Source of the DNA: Treponema sp. | Lineage (GTDB): Bacteria; Spirochaetota; Spirochaetia; Treponematales; Breznakiellaceae | DNA length: 11,962 nt | NCBI GenBank assembly: GCA_031266095.1 | Contig: JAISBR010000012.1 | Location: 1 to 11,962 of the forward strand | Direction: 5' to 3' | Shown: positions 1 through 6,161 of the stretch, in pieces | Position numbering within the stretch: the stretch's first letter is position 1 | How the letters are laid out: every line of letters begins with the position of its first letter | Program-made: the position numbers and the translations under genes | Notes under the pieces: model-generated | Seen by the model: the letters and a program-made list of their open reading frames with translations, nothing else | The model's database searches: none | What the model was told of the DNA's origin: nothing

Positions 1-2
1 GC

Positions 3-374
3 CGGTTCAAGAACTCGAAGGCGTTTACTTCGTATCTGCGCTCGGCGCCGAAGGTAGCGGCCTCGAATACCTCCTGCAGTGTACGGGGGACGAACAAGCA
101 GGGGAGGAAGCTGAGCTCAACGCTGCTAACGCAATCGCTGAATCATGTGCTTAAGGCGAGCGTGAAACTGAGGGACTGGTATATGAGGTTAAGCGAATAT
201 AAAAAGGCCGGGCTGGTACGGACGGGCTTAAGGAGGCGTATATTGGCGGAGATCTATCAGATGCTGAAGAAGGGGGAGTATCACTACGGGCGGGACGCGG
301 TGAAACACGGGACAAAGATGGCCGCCTACAAAAAATTCCTTGAAAGTCAAACATTTTTGAAAAAAAGTGCTTGA
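3..374 (+). CDS. IS110-family transposase, C-terminal fragment (5' end outside window)
   Basis: The frame is open from base 3 to a TGA at 372-374, about 123 codons, with no start required because the gene enters from upstream. The N-terminal part reads RFKNSKAFTSYLRSAPKVAA, the helix-hairpin-helix-like Transposase_20 region found in the C-terminal half of IS110/IS116/IS902 transposases. It is followed by the basic tail with LRDWYMRLSEYKKAG and RRRILAEIYQML, also typical of this family. A GTG at 147 could be taken as a start, but the similarity clearly extends upstream of it. IS110 transposases catalyse cut-and-paste-like movement with a DEDD N-terminal domain, which is not in view, so activity cannot be judged. 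IS110 elements normally lack obvious terminal inverted repeats, and I could not place the exact element end. It sits directly upstream of the riboswitch promoter. Confidence 0.8.
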   Translation, partial: RFKNSKAFTSYLRSAPKVAASNTSCSVRGTNKQGRKLSSTLLTQSLNHVLKASVKLRDWYMRLSEYKKAGLVRTGLRRRILAEIYQMLKKGEYHYGRDAVKHGTKMAAYKKFLESQTFLKKSA

Positions 375-380
375 CTTTTA
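343..380 (+). terminator. Inverted repeat over the transposase stop codon, possible weak terminator
   Basis: AAAGTCAA (343-350) is repeated inverted as TTGACTTT (371-378), with partly complementary A- and T-rich arms in between, and the right arm runs into a short T stretch. It spans the stop codon of the IS110 fragment. It could end transposase transcription or be part of the element's right end. The stem is AT-rich and the T tract short, so this is tentative. From 380 to 491 I see no gene and no other clear signal. Confidence 0.3.
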
Positions 381-491
381 TCATAGACGACCTTGTGGTG
401 CATTTTTTCTTCAAAGCATGCCGCTTCTACGGGAATTACGGCGCTGAAAAAACTAAATGCTGTTGCCCTGCACCCGGCGTCATCTTTTCCG

Positions 492-520
492 TTGACAGCG
501 CTTCCCGCCGGGCGTATACT
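492..520 (+). promoter_or_regulatory. Sigma70-type promoter for the riboswitch-controlled unit
   Basis: TTGACA at 492-497 (a perfect -35) and TATACT at 515-520 (one mismatch to the -10 consensus) are separated by exactly 17 bp. The expected transcription start is about 526-528, which is where the riboswitch P1 stem begins. No other promoter of this quality was seen by eye in the window. Confidence 0.8.
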
Positions 521-526
521 ATCGGC

Positions 527-698
527 GTATATTGCAAAGGAAGTGGGGTGCAAATCCCCCGCTAACCCGTAACTGTGAAGGGACTGTCCGGCCGCCGGAG
601 CGGCGGGGACAGCCGGTTCCGCCTGTAATGGTCACTGTCTGATTGATGGGAAGGCCGCGGGAACCGGCAGCGCCCCAAGCCAGGAAACTTTGGTATAC
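527..698 (+). promoter_or_regulatory. Cobalamin riboswitch (B12 element)
   Basis: The conserved core is readable in order: AAAGGAAG (536-543), GGTGCAAATCC (548-558), then GCTAACCCGTAACTGTGA (561-578), the variable GC-rich arm, GTCACTG and GGGAAGGC (about 631-655), and the B12 box starting AAGCCAGGAAACTTTGG at 677. P1 can be drawn between GTATAT (527-532) and GTATAC (693-698), extended by two wobble pairs. This class binds adenosylcobalamin or other cobamides in the nascent mRNA and normally lowers expression when the cofactor is plentiful. Here it precedes lipoprotein and TonB-receptor genes, a standard place for control of B12 uptake. Confidence 0.93.
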
Positions 699-726
699 AT
701 TGGTCCTGTCGGGATCAATCATTTTT
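699..726 (+). terminator. Intrinsic terminator directly after the riboswitch
   Basis: ATTGGTCC (699-706) pairs with GGATCAAT (712-719), eight pairs including one G-U, around a five-base loop TGTCG. Two bases later comes a run of five T (722-726). It starts at the base after the P1 stem, as expected for the expression platform of a transcription-terminating riboswitch. I did not identify the competing antiterminator strand with certainty. Confidence 0.6.
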
Positions 727-792
727 CTAAGCTTCGAGGAAGAGCCTTGAAAAAGCCGCTGGTATCCCATCCGACTTTTAACTGAACGCCGG

Positions 793-850
793 CCCGCCGG
801 GAAGATTGCATTCCGGGGCGGGAAGCCGGGGTTCGGGGGCTTCTTTTCTT
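793..850 (+). promoter_or_regulatory. Two leader hairpins just before the first gene
   Basis: First hairpin: CCCGCC (793-798) with GGCGGG (817-822), continued by GGAA (800-803) with TTCC (811-814), loop of seven. Second hairpin: GAAGCC (822-827) with GGCTTC (838-843), followed by TTTTCTT (844-850), which looks like a second terminator. The ribosome binding site AAAGGGA (854-860) lies immediately after. The two stems share base 822, so they would compete at their junction. They may add a second layer of control to the 340-base leader, or only protect the RNA. Confidence 0.4.
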
Positions 851-866
851 CGGAAAGGGAGTTGCT

Positions 867-1436
867 ATGTTTTCTCTCAACACGCGAAAATCCAAATCGG
901 GGCGCTCTGTAGCGCGCACGGCCCTTGCGACCCTGCTTTGCCTGGCGTCGGCCTTTTTGTTCCTTGCCTGCCCCACGGGAGGGGGAGGGGACGGGAGCGG
1001 AGTTGCCTACACCCCCCCTCCCACGCTGAATGGTACCTGGAGCTCACAATGGGGTGACGGCTATACTATTACCGACACTACGCTTACCTATGATATGTCT
1101 GGTTGGGGCTATGGAGGCACTATTGGGACAACTACCAAATTTGACGATACCGCCGGCGTCATTATCTTCAGATACACGCAAGCGCCGACAGGTATGGATG
1201 CCGACGAGACCGCCGCTATCGAGAAGCATGTTATGGGTAAATACACAGCGGTCTATTATAAAAGCCTAACCGCCAATTCTGTCCAAATGTCAACAGTCAG
1301 CCAATATGATCAGCAGGATCCGAACAACCTGGACAAAACATACCCGATAGCAAATTCGCTGGGGGCGGCCAGAATCAAGTTCACCGCGGATAAGACCGGC
1401 GATTTTATCAGCCTGTGGGGCGACTACACTAAATAA
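867..1436 (+). CDS. Small surface-type lipoprotein A (unknown function, paralogue of the gene at 2569)
   Basis: I do not recognise a named family. The 189-residue product starts with a basic region and a hydrophobic stretch ending in FLAC with the lipid-attachment Cys at residue 35, a relaxed spirochaete-style lipobox. A Gly-rich tether (about 37-45) and a Pro pair lead into a domain of about 140 residues opening with LNGTW and closing with a Trp-Gly-x-Tyr motif (residues 184-187). The same opening, the AGVII strand (about 96-100), the VYY strand and the closing motif recur in the lipoprotein at 2569-3129, so the two are diverged duplicates with a beta-rich domain. The start is supported by AAAGGGA seven to thirteen bases upstream. 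It is the first gene after the cobalamin riboswitch and shares a unit with a TonB-dependent receptor. I infer a role at the cell surface in corrinoid capture, not shown by sequence similarity. Confidence 0.85.
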   Translation: MFSLNTRKSKSGRSVARTALATLLCLASAFLFLACPTGGGGDGSGVAYTPPPTLNGTWSSQWGDGYTITDTTLTYDMSGWGYGGTIGTTTKFDDTAGVIIFRYTQAPTGMDADETAAIEKHVMGKYTAVYYKSLTANSVQMSTVSQYDQQDPNNLDKTYPIANSLGAARIKFTADKTGDFISLWGDYTK

Positions 1437-1451
1437 TGCCTGATACTCCCG

Positions 1452-1488
1452 GTTTCCCGCGCCGTGGCCGCTCCTTTGCGCGGGAAGC
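1452..1488 (+). repeat. GC-rich intergenic stem-loop between the first two lipoprotein genes
   Basis: TTCCCGCGC (1454-1462) is the exact reverse complement of GCGCGGGAA (1478-1486), nine pairs, extended by a wobble and a G-C pair to 1452/1488, with a 15-base loop. No T run follows, so it is not a typical intrinsic terminator. It could stabilise or process the mRNA between genes, or partly reduce read-through. It lies in the 88-base gap before the strong AGGAGGA ribosome site (1508-1514) of the next gene. Confidence 0.55.
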
Positions 1489-1524
1489 GGGAAGGCTTCT
1501 TCGCGGCAGGAGGAATAGCATACA

Positions 1525-2550
1525 ATGAAAAAGAGCGTATTACACGGGCCGGGGTTTACCTGGGTTTCAGCCGTTTTCCTCCTGGCCGCCGCGCTGTGTG
1601 CCGGCTGTTCCATGCCGGCTTCAGGCGGAGGGGAGGGTGGGGGAACGGCCGCCGCCCCTCCGGTTACGGCTCCGGCGGGTTTCGCCTATGTGGCCGGCGG
1701 GACCGTCACCGGGAGCGATTCCTATAAGATGACTGTTACCGTGCCCAATGATCCCGCCTATGACTTCCCCGGTCAGACTTCCACCCATAAGGGCGTATTT
1801 GTCGCGGGCCGGAAAATCGTCATCGCTCCTTTCTTCATGGCAAAACATGAAACCGCCCGGAGGCTCTGGTACGAGGTACAGTCCTGGGCGCTTGCCAACG
1901 GTTACGCGTTCAAGAATACCATAAGCGCGTCCGGCGGTTCGGTCTCCAACCCGGACAAACCGGTAACCAACATAACGTGGCGTGACGCGGTGGTCTGGTG
2001 CAACGCGTACAGCGAACAAGCTGGCCTCGAGCCGGTGTACCGCTCGGGCGGTGCCGTACTCAGGGATTCAAGCGACGCCGCGGTTTTCGGTAATCATAAC
2101 GTACAGATGGATACAGCCAAAAACGGGTACCGGCTTCCCACCGAGGCGGAACGGGAGTATGCGGCCCGGGGCGGCGACCCCGCTCAAGCGGACTGGATGT
2201 ACCGGTACGCGGGGAGCAATAACCCCGATGAGGTGGCCTGGCATTACGGAAACGCCAAACTGGTGCTGCAGGATGGGGGAGGGAAGGCTCCCAACCGGCT
2301 CGGCATTTTTGACCTGTCCGGCAACGCCCAGGAATGGGGCTGGGACTGGATGCACTACGGATCGGATGTAACAAGCCAAACGCCGCCGGACGGCGTTTCG
2401 TACACCAGCGAGCGGTATTTCCAGAAACCAATGGCGGGGGGCGGCGTAAACGCCAATCCTACCATGTCCTGCGTGGCGTACCGCTGGGGCTACGGTGACG
2501 ATTATAAAGACGGTTATGTGGGCTTCCGCGTGCTGCGTAAGGCGGAATAG
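1525..2550 (+). CDS. FGE/SUMF1-fold lipoprotein (formylglycine-generating-enzyme domain, probably non-catalytic)
   Basis: The 341-residue product has a lipoprotein signal ending LCAGC with Cys28, a Gly/Ala/Pro-rich tether (about 31-50) and then a full FGE-sulfatase domain (C-type lectin-like fold). Family signatures are plain: FFMAKHET (103-110), YRLPTEAEREYAARGG (202-217), LGIFDLSGNAQEWGWDW (259-275) and the terminal GYVGFRVL (330-337). True FGE oxidises a sulfatase Cys or Ser using a Cys pair near the C-terminus. Here only one Cys (316) lies in that segment, and the position of the other partner reads VNAN, so catalysis is unlikely. Many members of this fold act as binding modules or structural lipoproteins. 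The ATG has AGGAGGA ten bases upstream. It lies between two paralogous lipoproteins, under the riboswitch and before the receptor, so a surface ligand-binding or scaffold role in corrinoid uptake is inferred. Confidence 0.88.
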   Translation: MKKSVLHGPGFTWVSAVFLLAAALCAGCSMPASGGGEGGGTAAAPPVTAPAGFAYVAGGTVTGSDSYKMTVTVPNDPAYDFPGQTSTHKGVFVAGRKIVIAPFFMAKHETARRLWYEVQSWALANGYAFKNTISASGGSVSNPDKPVTNITWRDAVVWCNAYSEQAGLEPVYRSGGAVLRDSSDAAVFGNHNVQMDTAKNGYRLPTEAEREYAARGGDPAQADWMYRYAGSNNPDEVAWHYGNAKLVLQDGGGKAPNRLGIFDLSGNAQEWGWDWMHYGSDVTSQTPPDGVSYTSERYFQKPMAGGGVNANPTMSCVAYRWGYGDDYKDGYVGFRVLRKAE

Positions 2551-2568
2551 ATTCAAGGAAAAGGGCTT

Positions 2569-3129
2569 ATGATGATTCTTCCGAACGTAAAGAAAACCAA
2601 TACACGGCGCCGGATAGCGCTCGCGGTCCTGCTGTGCCTCGCGCCGGTCTTGTTGTTTCTTTCCTGCCCCATGGAAGGCGGTACGGGAGGCGGCGGTGGA
2701 GATGGAGGTGGAAGCGGCGGCGGCGATACTCCTCCCTCGCTCTTTGGCACATGGCTCGGAGTGGTGCTGCCGGAAAATACGCCTGATACCTACGGTATCT
2801 CGGCCGCTACGCTTGAGTATGATGACAATTCCGCCGCTTACCATTTTGAGTACGCGGGGGATATCAAGAAAATTACTGCGTTTACCAGCAGCGCCGGCGT
2901 CATTATTCTGCAGTATACTTCGGTAGATCCAAGTCAGGGTACGGCCGGTGATTTTTTCGGGGTATATTACCGGGAATTAAGCGCCGGTACGGTGAAAATG
3001 GCGAACGCCTACGATTTAACCAACCAGGAATACCCGTCGGCGGATTCGTTAGAACAAGCCCAAACGCAATTTACGGTGGGTAATGCCGGTAAATACGTCT
3101 CCGTATGGGGCGCCTATAAAAGACAGTGA
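2569..3129 (+). CDS. Small surface-type lipoprotein B (unknown function, paralogue of the gene at 867)
   Basis: This 186-residue protein has an Arg-rich start, a hydrophobic segment and a lipobox ending FLSC (Cys33), then a long Gly/Asp/Ser tether (about 36-53). The domain opens with PPSLFGTW, has AGVIILQYT (109-117), VYYRELSAG (132-140) and closes with VSVWGAYK (177-184), matching the layout of lipoprotein A position by position at perhaps a third identity. The family is unknown to me. AAGGA at 2555-2559 is the likely ribosome site; ATG 2572 is an equally possible start. The TGA stop overlaps the ATG of the receptor gene by one base, which points to translational coupling and hence a shared task. 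Confidence 0.85.
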   Translation: MMILPNVKKTNTRRRIALAVLLCLAPVLLFLSCPMEGGTGGGGGDGGGSGGGDTPPSLFGTWLGVVLPENTPDTYGISAATLEYDDNSAAYHFEYAGDIKKITAFTSSAGVIILQYTSVDPSQGTAGDFFGVYYRELSAGTVKMANAYDLTNQEYPSADSLEQAQTQFTVGNAGKYVSVWGAYKRQ

Positions 3130-5123
3130 TGCCGCGTATCCTCCGTTCTTCCGGGGCCGCCGTTCTCGCCCTGGCTCTCCTCATCGTCTTTCCCCTCTTT
3201 TCACAAGAAACGGCACGGGAAGACTATCCCGATTCCGAGGACGATGCCTTGCTCTTTGTCGAGGAGGAGGGCATCACGGTGGTGGGAACACAGGAGACCA
3301 GCCAGCAGATGGCGGTGATCGACAAGGCGGCGATAGAACGGCACAACGCGGCGGACCTGGTAAGCCTCTTGCAGGAGACGCTGGATCTGGGCGTTACCCG
3401 GTACGGCGCTTACGGCAACCAGGCCAGCGTCAACCTGCGGGGCTTTGATTCGGAGCGCATCGCCTTTCTCATAGACGGCGTGCCGGTGAATTCCGCAACG
3501 GACGGCGAGTTTGACATCAACCAGATCGGGCTCAGTGAGATTGAGCGGATTGAGGTGATCTACGGCGGTTCGGACAGCAAGTACAACGTATCCGGCGCGC
3601 TCGGCGGGGTCATCAACATTGTTACCGTAAAAAAACAGCGGCAGGGCCTGCGGATCGGGGCGGGTCTCTCTAATACTTCCGCCATGCCCGGCAGGTACCG
3701 GGACCGGAACGGCAGAACCGCCGACGCCCGGTGGGAGGATCTGTTGGACACCCAGAACAGCACCTTTTCCGCCGCCTGGGGGGGCGGAGGGCTTTCCGTT
3801 TCAGCCAACGCCTTTTTCAACCGGGCGGAGAATCATTTTCTCTTCATCGACTACCTTGATTATATCCGCCGGAAAGACAACAACGAGATATGGGACGCCG
3901 GGACTTCTTTTTCCCTGACCGGAGAGCTGCCCGGCCTGACCAAACTGCTTTCCAGTACGAATCTGTATTACGGCGACAAGAACATCCCCACCTCCGGTTT
4001 TTCAAGCATCTTCGGCAAACAGCGGGACAGTTCTCTCCGCCAGAACTTCATGCTCGATATGCCCCGGGCCTTTCACGACAAGCTCTCCACCGAGGCTTCC
4101 CTTACCTACTACCTGACCAACCGGACTTACGGGCTGTCCGCCGGGGCGGAGTCCCGGCACGACCAGCAGAGTATTTCGGCGATAAACCGCTGGGCCTGGT
4201 ATCCCGGCGGGCGTCTCACGCTGCGGAGCGGCTTTGATTACCGTTTCGTCTATCTTGATTCCACGGATATGGGCCGCAAGAGCCGCCACGACGGCGGTCT
4301 CTACCTGACCGCCGAATACGCCCCCCATAAAACGCTGCTCATCATCCCCTCGGTAAAACTCGTTACGGATTCCCGGTCTGTGACGCCGTCGCCTAAACTC
4401 GGTTTTGTGTGGAACCCTTCGGAATTGTTCACCCTCAAAAACAACTACTTCCGCAGTTTCAAGCTCCCCGATTTTGAGGACCTCTACTGGTCCGGGGGCG
4501 GTTATTACGGTAACCCGGACCTCAAGCCCGAAGACGGCTGGGGCGGTGACATCGGCGCGGTCCTGCGGGTAAAGGATATCATGCGGCTGGAAAGTACCTT
4601 CTTTACCCAGTGGACGGCCGACTCGATTCACTGGGCCGCCGATTCCGCCGGCGTGTGGCAGCCCCGGAATGTGGGAGAGGCCGTCTTTTTCGGACTGGAC
4701 AGTAAAGTCCGCTTTGAGATTCCCGTGTCCATTGGCCCGGTGAAGAAACTCATCCCTTCCCTTTCCTATCAGTATATGCTGAGTTACCTGTTGAGCTACG
4801 GATACACCTACGATTCGGATAAGCGTATCCCTTACATGCCCGCCCACACTATCGGCGGTTCCCTGGACATACCCTGGGGCGCGGGTTCCCTGCTGATTTC
4901 CGGCCACTATGAAAGCCTTCGGTACGCCGACACTACCAATATCAACGAACTGGAGCCTTATTTCCTGCTCAACGCCGCGGTCAACCAGCAATTCGGAAAA
5001 TACCTTTCCGCTTACGGTACGCTGCGGAATGTACTCAATAGATCGTATGAATCCTATGCCGATTATCCCATGCCGGGGACTACCCTGACCCTGGGAATGC
5101 GGCTGCTGTTTGAAGACAACTGA
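3129..5123 (+). CDS. btuB: TonB-dependent outer-membrane receptor, probable corrinoid (BtuB-type) transporter
   Basis: The 664-residue product has a Sec signal peptide (about 1-25, ending LFSQ), an acidic stretch, a TonB-box-like GITVVGTQ (about 48-55), a plug domain (about 60-165) with ASVNLRGFDSERIAFLIDGVPV, a characteristic RIEVIYGGSDSKYNVSGALGGVINIV segment read here in parts, and then a long beta-barrel with alternating aromatic strands. The barrel contains the usual KLPDFEDLYW and NPDLKPE motifs in its middle and ends LTLGMRLLFEDN, with three residues after the last Phe. It should carry its ligand across the outer membrane using TonB-ExbBD energy; those genes are not here. ATG 3129 overlaps the previous stop; the GTG at 3126 in the same frame is less likely. 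Sequence alone shows a TonB receptor. The corrinoid assignment rests on the upstream cobalamin riboswitch and the adjacent BtuFCD genes. Confidence 0.87.
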   Translation: MPRILRSSGAAVLALALLIVFPLFSQETAREDYPDSEDDALLFVEEEGITVVGTQETSQQMAVIDKAAIERHNAADLVSLLQETLDLGVTRYGAYGNQASVNLRGFDSERIAFLIDGVPVNSATDGEFDINQIGLSEIERIEVIYGGSDSKYNVSGALGGVINIVTVKKQRQGLRIGAGLSNTSAMPGRYRDRNGRTADARWEDLLDTQNSTFSAAWGGGGLSVSANAFFNRAENHFLFIDYLDYIRRKDNNEIWDAGTSFSLTGELPGLTKLLSSTNLYYGDKNIPTSGFSSIFGKQRDSSLRQNFMLDMPRAFHDKLSTEASLTYYLTNRTYGLSAGAESRHDQQSISAINRWAWYPGGRLTLRSGFDYRFVYLDSTDMGRKSRHDGGLYLTAEYAPHKTLLIIPSVKLVTDSRSVTPSPKLGFVWNPSELFTLKNNYFRSFKLPDFEDLYWSGGGYYGNPDLKPEDGWGGDIGAVLRVKDIMRLESTFFTQWTADSIHWAADSAGVWQPRNVGEAVFFGLDSKVRFEIPVSIGPVKKLIPSLSYQYMLSYLLSYGYTYDSDKRIPYMPAHTIGGSLDIPWGAGSLLISGHYESLRYADTTNINELEPYFLLNAAVNQQFGKYLSAYGTLRNVLNRSYESYADYPMPGTTLTLGMRLLFEDN

Positions 5124-5159
5124 GCCGCCCGCAAAACCCGCTTGGTTTTGCGGAGGCTC
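5122..5159 (+). terminator. Long hairpin after the receptor gene, probable terminator or attenuator
   Basis: CCGCAAAACC (5129-5138) and GGTTTTGCGG (5144-5153) form ten perfect pairs around a five-base loop. An outer arm GAGCC (5122-5126) with GGCTC (5155-5159) adds five more, starting within the stop codon of the receptor gene. A run of five T lies at 5166-5170, six bases beyond the outer arm, so it is an imperfect intrinsic terminator. It may end most envelope-unit transcripts and leave some read-through into the importer genes. Confidence 0.55.
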
Positions 5160-5208
5160 CTGCGGTTTTTCGGCTTGCGGCCTCTAAAACTGCTATGTGT
5201 AAAGATTG

Positions 5209-5236
5209 CTCTTTTAAAACCGCGGTTTTGAAAGAG
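5209..5236 (+). promoter_or_regulatory. Palindromic site upstream of btuF, possible operator
   Basis: AAAACCGCGGTTTT (5216-5229) is a perfect 14-base palindrome. After one mismatched pair it continues as CTCTTT (5209-5214) with AAAGAG (5231-5236), giving 13 of 14 matched positions per side over 28 bases with no loop. A loopless dyad suits a dimeric DNA-binding regulator better than an RNA hairpin. The same half-site, AAAACC and GGTTTT, makes up the hairpin at 5133-5149. No convincing promoter was found between 5160 and 5208; TTGCGG at 5175 and AT-rich bases near 5200 are weak candidates. Confidence 0.45.
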
Positions 5237-5261
5237 TCTCAACTGAAAGGGGTATTATGAA

Positions 5262-6161
5262 ATGAAGACACGATTGTTATTGATTGCGGCCCTGATCCTC
5301 AGCGCCGCCTGCGCTAAAAACTCAGGCAGGGAACTGCTTGACCGGGCCGGTTTGAAAGTGACTCTGAGCGGTCCCGTCAACCGGGTTATATCCACCGCGC
5401 CCTCCAACACCGAAATAATCGTTGACCTGGGCTTGGCGGATAAGCTGGTCGCCGTCGATCGGCATTCGGCCAATGTGCCGGGAATCCCCGGCGGCATCCC
5501 CCTCATAGACTTTTTCTATCCCGATGCCGAGGTGATCGTCGGCCTGGAGCCGGACTTGATTCTGGCCAACGGCCACAACGCCACCGGTACCGGAGAAGAC
5601 CCTTTCACCCTGCTCAGGGAAATGGGTATTCCCGTGGCGTATATCTCCATGAGTAAAAGTATCAACGACATTTACGAGGATATCGCCTTTACGGCGGATC
5701 TGCTGCAAGCGCCGGAAAAAGGCGAGACTCTGATCCGTTCCATGAAAGAGCAGGTTGATGAAATAGCGCGGGCCGCGGCGGACATTGAAAACAAAAGGAG
5801 CGTTTATTTTGAGATATCCGCCGCTCCGGATATATTCACCTTTGGGAAGGACAGTTATCTGGACGACATGATCTCCGTTATCGGTGGGATAAACATCTTT
5901 GGGAACGACAACTGGATTGTCAGTCCCAGCGCCGAGGTGATCATAGACCGGAACCCCGATGTGATTCTTACCAATGTTGATTATATTGACGATCCCATAG
6001 GAGAACTGAAAAGCAGGCCCGGTTTTGATCACATCGGCGCGGTTATCAATAACCGTATTTACCTGATCGATACGGATTCGTCGGTACGGCCCTCGGCCCG
6101 CATCATTCTTGCCCTCCGGCAAATGGCCCGCGCCGTGTATCCGGAAATGTATGGGCAATAG
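5262..6161 (+). CDS. btuF: Corrinoid ABC-importer substrate-binding lipoprotein (BtuF-type)
   Basis: The 299-residue protein has a lipoprotein signal ending SAAC (Cys17), so it should be membrane-anchored in the periplasm. The rest is a Peripla_BP_2 (FecB/BtuF) domain: RVISTAPSNTEIIVDLGLAD at about 44-63, DAEVIVGLEPDLILA at about 88-102, and the second lobe beginning after a long linking helix, with NPDVILTN at about 230-237. This cluster binds cobamides, haem or Fe-siderophores; the cobU-cbiR-cobT-cobS genes downstream favour corrinoids. AAAGGGG lies 11 bases upstream of the start. An ATG at 5257 opens a two-codon ATG-AAA-TGA frame overlapping the true start. The 3' end overlaps the permease gene by 11 bases. 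Confidence 0.88.
   Translation: MKTRLLLIAALILSAACAKNSGRELLDRAGLKVTLSGPVNRVISTAPSNTEIIVDLGLADKLVAVDRHSANVPGIPGGIPLIDFFYPDAEVIVGLEPDLILANGHNATGTGEDPFTLLREMGIPVAYISMSKSINDIYEDIAFTADLLQAPEKGETLIRSMKEQVDEIARAAADIENKRSVYFEISAAPDIFTFGKDSYLDDMISVIGGINIFGNDNWIVSPSAEVIIDRNPDVILTNVDYIDDPIGELKSRPGFDHIGAVINNRIYLIDTDSSVRPSARIILALRQMARAVYPEMYGQ

Noticed and set aside
747..785. Twelve-codon leader peptide frame starting TTG in the riboswitch leader
   Set aside because: GAGGAAGAG lies just upstream and the frame ends in TGA, but a TTG start, the tiny size and the lack of a regulatory codon run make it too weak to list.
2068..2844. Minus-strand open frame (258 codons) opposite the FGE gene and lipoprotein B
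   Set aside because: It spans two real genes and their gap, and the translation shows no family motif.
4002..4991. Long minus-strand open frame (329 codons) opposite the TonB receptor
   Set aside because: It lies entirely against a well-supported receptor gene and lacks any recognisable domain. Long antisense frames are expected in GC-rich coding DNA.
5160..5261. Second cobalamin riboswitch upstream of btuF
   Set aside because: No B12 box or aptamer core motifs are present in this gap.
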